Source of the DNA: Chlorocebus sabaeus
Taxonomy: Eukaryota; Chordata; Mammalia; Primates; Cercopithecidae
DNA: 64,000 bases
Direction: 5' to 3'
Assembly (NCBI RefSeq): GCF_047675955.1
Contig: NC_132910.1
Location: 117,101,143-117,165,142, forward strand
Below the pieces are notes generated by a model. It searched no databases. It saw nothing but the letters and a program-made list of their open reading frames with translations, and was not told the origin of the DNA. Below are positions 57,357-64,000 of this stretch, one piece after another (within the stretch, counting starts at the first letter, position 1; each line of letters starts with the position of its first letter). A program made the position numbers and the translations under genes.

Positions 57357-59220
57357 CTACTCATTTTGAAATTTCTGTTTCCAAATGCCATGACTAATAT
57401 ATAGAAAAACGATTGACTTTTTTTGTAGGATGACATCATATCCTATAACCTTGATAAACTCATTTATTAGAGTTTTAAAATTATTGTTTTCTGTTTGTTT
57501 TGTGGTTTTTTTGGTCAATTTATTGGGATTTTCTGCACAAACAATTATGTTGGCCACAGATGGGGGTAATTTTATTTCTTCCTTTCAAATCTTTTCAGAG
57601 ATAAATGCCTTTTTTAAAAAAATTTAATGTATTTTATTTTATTTAAGTTAAATGTATTTCATTTCTTTTTAAATTGTATTATATTTTAACTTATTACACA
57701 GACTAGGACTCAGTAAGATATCCAGTTGCAAAGATGATAGTGGACATATTTGCTTTGCTCCTAATCCTATGTAGAACTATTCAATCTTTCTAAAGTATGA
57801 TGCCAACTGCAGCATTTTGTAGATGCCCTTTATCAAGTTGAGCAATTTCTTTCTCTATCTAGTACGCTTGGGATTTTTATCGCAAGTGAGTGTTAGATTT
57901 TGTCAAATACTTTTGTGCCTAAATTGAACAATAATGTGGTTTACTTCTTTAGATCAAGGGTTAACAAACTTTTCTAGTAAAGAACTAAGTATTTTAGATT
58001 TTGTGGGCCATATGGTTTCTGTTGCATCTGACATTTTTCTTTTAGACAATGTTTAAAAGGTAAACATTATTTTCAGAATGTGATCCACATCAAAATAGTT
58101 CACTGGCTACATATTACCCGGGGACCAGACTTGGGCAACTTCTGCTTTAGAGTAGTAGTTGATAGAGGCGTTACACTGATTTTTGAATATTGAGTCAGCT
58201 TTGCCATCCTGTGACTAACCTCATTTGGTTGTAGTGAAGTTTTATTTGTATACATCCCCAGATTTTATTTGCTAATATTTTGTTGAAATTTACTTTTTCA
58301 CCTCTTTCCATGAAAGATATCAGTTTGTAGTCTTCTTGTTTTACTCTGTTAATTTCAGGGTAATTCTGACCTCATAAAATGAGTTTGAATATATTATCTC
58401 CTTTATTTTCTGGAGAAGATTCTAGATAATTGGTGTTATGGCTTCTTTAAATGTTTCAAAGATTTTCTCAGAGATTTCTTTTACAGTATGTTTTGACCTA
58501 TGACATAAATTTCTTTAATAGATATAAAGAAGTTTAGCTATTTATTTTACCATGTGTAAGTTTTGGTAGTTTGCAGTTTTCAAGAAAATGGCACATTTCA
58601 TCTAGGCTTTCATAGTTGTGTGTTTATAATTTTTCATTATGTTACTTTACTATCCTTTTCATATCTGCAGGGGATAAAATTATATCCTCATTTGTCCCCA
58701 ATGCTGGTAATATATATTTTCTTTCCGTCTTTGTAAATATTGCTTGAGGTATATCAATTTTATCATCCTTTTCAAGGAGATTACTTTCGGTTTCCTTGGT
58801 TGTTCTCTATTGTTTTCCTGTTTTCAATGTCACTGATTTTTTTATTTTATCTTATTGTTTCTTTCTTATCCTTGGTTTGAGTTTATATTGTACTTTCTAG
58901 TTTGACTAAGATAAATTTGTATCATTCATGTGTGGCTTTTTTTTTCCTACTTTTTATTTCTTTTAAGTACTGCTTTAGCTGTATCCCACAAATTTTGTTA
59001 TACTTCCCTTTTTGTTTAATTCCTAATTTTTCCTAATTTATCTTGAGACTTCTGGTTTGACAATGAATTATTCAAAAGTATGTAGCTTAATTTTCATATT
59101 TTGGAGATTTTCTTATCTTTCTTTGGTTACGAGTTTTATTCCATTATGATCAGAGAATATATTTTTGTAAGATTTAATTATTTTATGCTTGTTAAGATTT
59201 GTTTTATGAAGGACAAGTTG
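57357..59220 (-). mobile_element. Old L1 ORF2 fragments, minus strand
   Basis: 'cctataaccttgataaactc', 'gggattttctgcacaaacaa' and later 'tttctggagaagattctaga' and 'tcaatgtcactgattttttt' are antisense L1 ORF2 (mammalian-wide age). A MER5A copy interrupts it at 57955-58145. Frames are fully broken. Confidence 0.8.
57955..58145. mobile_element. MER5A-like hAT fragment inside L1
   Basis: 'caagggttaacaaacttttc', then 'tattttagattttgtgggcc' and the closing 'cttgggcaacttctg' follow the MER5A pattern. Confidence 0.75.
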
Positions 59221-62210
59221 TTGTAACTATTTTCTCTCACAACCATAAAAGAAGCACAGTATCCTAGTGGGCCTCTTTGGGTTGTCGAGGTATCATATTC
59301 TTTATTTGGATGTCACTCTCACCTATTTACTAAGTGATTCAAAAGCCATTTGCTTTGAGTTAGGGCACAGAACAAATAAAGGTTCTGAAACAAGTTCAGG
59401 CTGCTGTGTACACTGGTCTGCAACTTGGGGAATATGATCCAGCAGATCCAATATTTATTGACATGTCAACAGCAGATAGGGATGTTGTTTAAAGCCTTTG
59501 GCAGTCTCCTGTAAATGAATACAGTGTAGGCCTTTAGGATTTTGAAGCAAAGCCCTGCCATTCTCTGCAGATAACTGCTCTCATTTTGAGAAACAGGAAT
59601 GGCTTCCTACTATGGCTTACAGACCATGGTCCACTAAGTTGCCATGTGACCTGAGCAGCCCAGCATGCTGGGCTTTATCTGACCCACAAAGCCATAAAAT
59701 TGTACATGCACAGCAAGACTTCACCATCAAATGAACATGGAAAATGTGTAATCTGTCCTGAGCAAGTCCTAAATAAATTACGTGAAACAGTCTAAATATC
59801 CATAGTCCCCACTCTTGCTATACAGCCCTCTTTCCTCCATTCTGCACCTCATGGGAGTTTTCTATGGTCATTTGCCAGAGCAAGAGAAGACAAACATGGA
59901 TTATAGATGGTTCTGTGCTATATGCAGAGATTACCTGCCAGATTACATGACAATTTTCTGGGATATTTCTACTGCCCCTTTCTGGGATATTTCTATAGGA
60001 CAGTGGTGAAGGAAATTCTCCCAAGTAGGCAGAATTTAGAACAGGTTTTATTTGCTTGGAAGAATAAATGGTCAGATGTGTGATTATATACTGATTCATG
60101 GACTGTGGCCAATGATTTAACTATATGGTCAAATACTTGGAAAGAACATAATTGGAAAATATGTGACAAGGAAATCTTGGGAAGAGATGTATAGATAAAC
60201 CTCTATGAATGGACCAAAAAAACCTATGAGGATATTTGTGTCCCATGTGAATGTTCACCTCTAACCAGAGGAGGATTTTACTAATCAAATGTATACGTTG
60301 ACCCATTCTATGGATATCCATTGGTCTCTTTCCTCAGCCACTCCTATTAAGACTCAGTTGGATTGTGAACAAGGTGACCATTGTCACTAGGATGAAGTTA
60401 TATGTTGAATAAGCAAGTAGATTTCCACTCGCCAAGACTAACCTAGCTATGGCCACCTCTGAATGTCCAATCTGCCAGCATCAGAAACCAATTCTGAGTT
60501 TCCAATCTGGCACCATTTCCTGAAGTTATCAGACAGCTACCTGGTTGAAGGTTGGTGACAATCGACCACCTCTATCTTATAAGAATAGGATGTTGCTCTT
60601 ACTGGAAAAGGCACTAACTCCAGATATGGATTCACTTTCCCTGTATGATGCCATGCTTCTGCCAAGACTACCATCTGTGGACTGACAGAATGCCTTTTCT
60701 AATGTCAGGACATTCCACACATAGCATGTGTTCAAGTAGCTCACTTCATAGCAAAAGAAGTGCAATAATCAGCCCATGCTCATGGAATTTACTGGTCTTA
60801 TCACGTTCCCCACATCCTAAAGAGGAAATAAGTCATTATTTACAGTGCCAGCTAGGGAGTAATACCTTATAGGACTGGTACAAAATTACCCAGAAGGCTA
60901 TATATGCTCTGAATCAGCATGCAATGCACAGTGCTGTTCCTCCCACAACCAGGATTCATGAGTCTAGAAACTAAGAATTGGATATGGGAGTAGGACCACT
61001 CATTGTTATGCCCAGTGTCTTACTGGCAACATTTTTTATTTCTGCTCCCAAAACTTTTATGTTCTGCTGACCTAGAAGTCACAGTTCCAAAGAGAGAAAT
61101 TCATCCACTGGGAGACACAACAGCAATTGCATTAAATTTGAAATTAAAACTCTTGCTTAGCCACTTTGAACTCTTTATGTCTCTTACTCAACAGGCAAAC
61201 AAAGAGTTACTATGGTGACTGGGGTGATTGTTCCTGATTAGTGAGTGGAAATTGGGCAACTACTTCACAAGGGAGGTAAAGAAGAGTGTGTTTGGAATAT
61301 GGGATCTCCCTTAGAGAGTTTCTTTGTGCTACTATGTCCTGTTATTAGGGTCATTGGAAAATGACAACAACCCAATCCAGCAGGACCATGCATGACCCAG
61401 ATCCTTTAGGAATAAACTTTTGCATCACCCCACTTGGTAGAAACGATGATCAGCTCAGATACCTGCTGAAGGTAAAGAGAATACAGAAAGGATAGTGAAA
61501 AAAGATAATTATAAATACCAATTACAGGATGTAACCAGTTGCAGAAATGAAGAATGTAACTGACATGAGTGTTCCTCCTTATTTTGTTATGAATATGTTT
61601 GTGTGTTTGCATATATATCAAATATCTTTGTATCTCCTATCTCTTATTCCCTTATCATGTAACATAGAATGTATATGGACTTTATATAATAGTATATATA
61701 AAAATATATATAATATTAAGTATTGCTTATTTTATATTGTAGTATCTAAGTTACAGCATACCAAGTAGAATAGTAAACGTCACTCAAGGTCCTTGTGTTT
61801 TGAGGAAGGTGTTAGTGCATTTTCAGTTCTATACAAGATGTTTGCATCATGTTAGGCAGTATTATAACCTTGTTAATGTTTTTCATTTGGAGAGGGCAGT
61901 GAATATGGATCTTAAGTTGGAGGATGGGCTTCTGATGCTTAATGCTAATTATAACAGTAAAAGCCCTGTTTCTTTGATACACACAGGAAATTTATATATG
62001 TTCTCGGTCAGCTCAGAATGTCTTTTTGAGTAATGAAAGGTCTATTATATGTATCCATGGGTAGTGCCACAGTATGTAAACACTTTTCTTTAGAGTTCTG
62101 GAATGTGATGAATATGTCCTCTCTGGAAAAATGATGGATGTTTTCTCCAAATAATAAATATTGACTTAATTTTACCAAGTTATTTTGTTTCATTATACTG
62201 TGCACATGGG
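59221..62210 (+). pseudogene. ERVL (class III) pol and 3' internal remnant
   Basis: Plus-strand ERVL internal sequence. It starts in the RT/connection part, has an RNase H-like stretch ('cagatggttctgtgctatat' near 59907 and 'tatatactgattcatggact' near 60084), then an integrase zinc-finger-like Cys-Pro-x-Cys (about 60468) and integrase core text. It ends in the ERVL 3' internal sequence ('ggatgggcttctgatgctta', 'gtaaacacttttctttagag'). No env is expected in ERVL and none is seen. Frames are broken every 50-90 codons and the 3' LTR was not identified. A 25-bp tandem duplication lies at 59954-60000. Confidence 0.82.
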
Positions 62211-62834
62211 GAGAAAAACAGTTTTATGTTTAAATCAGGCTTCCAGACAACTTAAGATAATGAGTAAAAAGGACACCCAGAAGCCATTTTGATGCTTAAA
62301 TGAATCCTATATTGAATTTCTAGTCACAGAATATCAGTGCTTATTCAACTAGCAACAATTACCTTGGGGGATGTTTAAGGACTTTTGGCAAAATCATTTC
62401 ATAATCAGAGTGGAGTAATGTATTTTTAATGCTTTCTTACGAAAGTAAAAAAAAAAGTAATAGCAATAAAATGAGATGGATAGATAATAAGAAATAAGCA
62501 GAAAGAATTGACAAAGAATAAAAGAAGCAGGTGATGTAACCAGGCTTCTCTTTGGCTGAAATATGGAGACTTAACGATTATTGCTAATTCACCAATCTTT
62601 ATAGCCACTCTTTGCCATGGTTCAGAGCTCTTTCCATGAGCCTATAACTCCCCACCTGCCCATTTTTTAGCTCAATACCAGAGATTGCCAATCTTCTCTC
62701 TCCACCCTCAGAATCCCCGTTCACTTTCCTTCACTCCAGGACTCGGTATATCAGTTACACATCAGGTGTTAATGATGGATTATTGAATTTACTCTCCCCT
62801 GTAGGACTATTTAAATTTCAAATGTGAACATGCC
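62211..62834. other. Unassigned AT-rich DNA
   Basis: Nothing recognised. The 60-codon minus-strand frame (62426-62608) has no motif. Confidence 0.5.
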
Positions 62835-63535
62835 CCACATAAATTTTCTTTTTCTTTAGCTATACTAAGGTATAACTGGCCAATAAACATTGTACATATT
62901 TGTAGCACATAATGTGATGTTTTGATACATTGTGATGTGATTAAATCATGATAATTCAAATATCATCACTTCACATATTTATCTATTTTGTGGGTTTATT
63001 GAGAACATTTAAGATTACTCTTTTAATTTTCATATATACAACGCATTCTTATTAACTATAGTCACCATGCTATACGTTACGTCTCCAGAATTTATCCAGC
63101 CTGTCTAACTGGAATTTGACAATCATCTCTGTATCCTCCAAATGTCCCAGGCTCTGACAATCATGGCTCTGACAATCATTTTACTTTCTGGTTCTATGAA
63201 TTTAAATTTTTAGGTTCCACATACAATTGAGATCACATATATTTGTCTTTCTGTGTCTGGCATATTTCACTTAGCATAATGTCCTCCAGGTTCATCTCTG
63301 TAGCTGCAAATGATAAAATTTACTTATTTCTTTAGGGCTGAATAGTATTCCTTTGAGATATATATACATACACACACACACACACATATATATATATAAA
63401 ATCTCACACTCTATCCATTCATCTGTTGATGAGTGTGTGTTGATTCCATAGCTTGGCTATCGTGAATAATGTGGCTATTGTGAATAATGTTCAAAAGAAC
63501 ATGAGAGTGCAGATATATCTTTGCCATACTGACTT
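62835..63535 (-). mobile_element. Old L1 3' end (L1M type), minus strand
   Basis: 'tgatgttttgatacattgtg', 'attaactatagtcaccatgc' and 'cacttagcataatgtcctcc' are antisense L1M 3' UTR and ORF2 end. It includes an AT/CA microsatellite (63356-63400) and an 18-bp tandem duplication near 63455-63490. Confidence 0.8.
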
Positions 63536-63540
63536 CTTTC

Positions 63541-64000
63541 TTTTTTCTTATAATTTGAACTTTTATTTTAGATTCAAGTGTACATGTGTGGGCTTGTTAC
63601 CTGGGTATCTTGTGTGATGCTGAGGTTTGGAGTATGATTGATCCTGTCACCCAGGTACAGAGCATAATACTCAATAGTTAATTTATCAACCCTTCCTCCC
63701 TTCTTCTTTCTTCTCCTCTAATAGTTCCCAGTGTCTATTGTTCCTACCTTTATGTCCATTTGTATCCATTGTTTAGCTCTCACTTATATGTGGTATTTGG
63801 TTTTCTGTTCCTGTGTTAAATCACTTACAATAATGTCCTTCATCTGCAGTCATGTTGCTGCAAAGGACATGATTTCATTCCTATTTATGGCTGCACAGTA
63901 TTTCATGGTGTCTATGTACCACATTTTCTTTATCCAATCCACCATTGATGGGTTCTTTAGCTGAGTTCATGTTTATGCTATTGTGAATACTGCTGTGATG
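63541..64000 (-). mobile_element. L1 3' end, minus strand, running out of the window
   Basis: 'caagtgtacatgtgtgggct' begins the antisense 3' UTR. ORF2 C-terminal text follows ('tatttggttttctgttcctg', 'catggtgtctatgtaccaca'). The frame at 63731-63964 is an antisense shadow. The remaining L1 lies beyond 64000. Confidence 0.88.

Overview
This is vertebrate nuclear DNA from a primate, most likely an Old World monkey (macaque/baboon type). It is AT-rich and full of Alu, L1, MIR/L2, MaLR and ERV sequence. Two near-consensus Alus (3366 and 52524) carry the AluYRa-like changes known from Cercopithecidae ('gctcaagcctgtaatcc' and 'gagctgagatccggccac'). There is no CRISPR array, operon, plasmid or bacterial gene. 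I found no tRNA or rRNA gene and no intron-containing host gene; short exons could still be hidden in the unassigned stretches. Essentially every long open frame belongs to a retrocopy or a mobile element.

Layout. 0-9.5 kb: unassigned DNA with a young Alu and an old plus-strand L1 split by another Alu. 9.5-11.3 kb: an intronless, polyadenylated copy of the keratin 8 mRNA (KRT8 processed pseudogene), open through the whole coiled-coil rod and frameshifted only in the tail. 11.3-20.4 kb: old L1-like and unassigned DNA with Alus, MIR/L2 and small tandem duplications. 20.4-47.0 kb: a nest of insertions whose host is one old minus-strand L1, reading in collinear pieces from about 46975 (5' UTR) down to 20975 (ORF2). 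Into it have gone a second L1 with apparently non-L1 DNA at its 3' end, a MaLR provirus with both LTRs (28890-31128), a class I ERV provirus with both LTRs (32499-41539), a solo LTR, several Alus, and a short stray piece homologous to the class I provirus. 47-57 kb: unassigned DNA with MER5A, a MaLR LTR, L2, an AluYRa and several hairpins. 57.4-64 kb: old minus-strand L1 pieces and a plus-strand ERVL pol/3' remnant.

How the parts relate. Nothing here works as a pathway. The window is a stratigraphic record: old L1, then MaLR/ERV1/younger L1, then Alus inside those. Target-site duplications I could read directly date and delimit many of the insertions (ccttc for the MaLR provirus, aagt for the ERV1 provirus, 12-15 bp for several Alus). 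I see no convincing new biological system. The points most worth checking are the long-open KRT8 retrocopy, three perfect hairpins within 5 kb that look like template-switch mutations, a possible L1 3' transduction, and the orphan ERV fragment at 44.47 kb. Repeat family names come from memory of consensus sequences and were not checked by a search.
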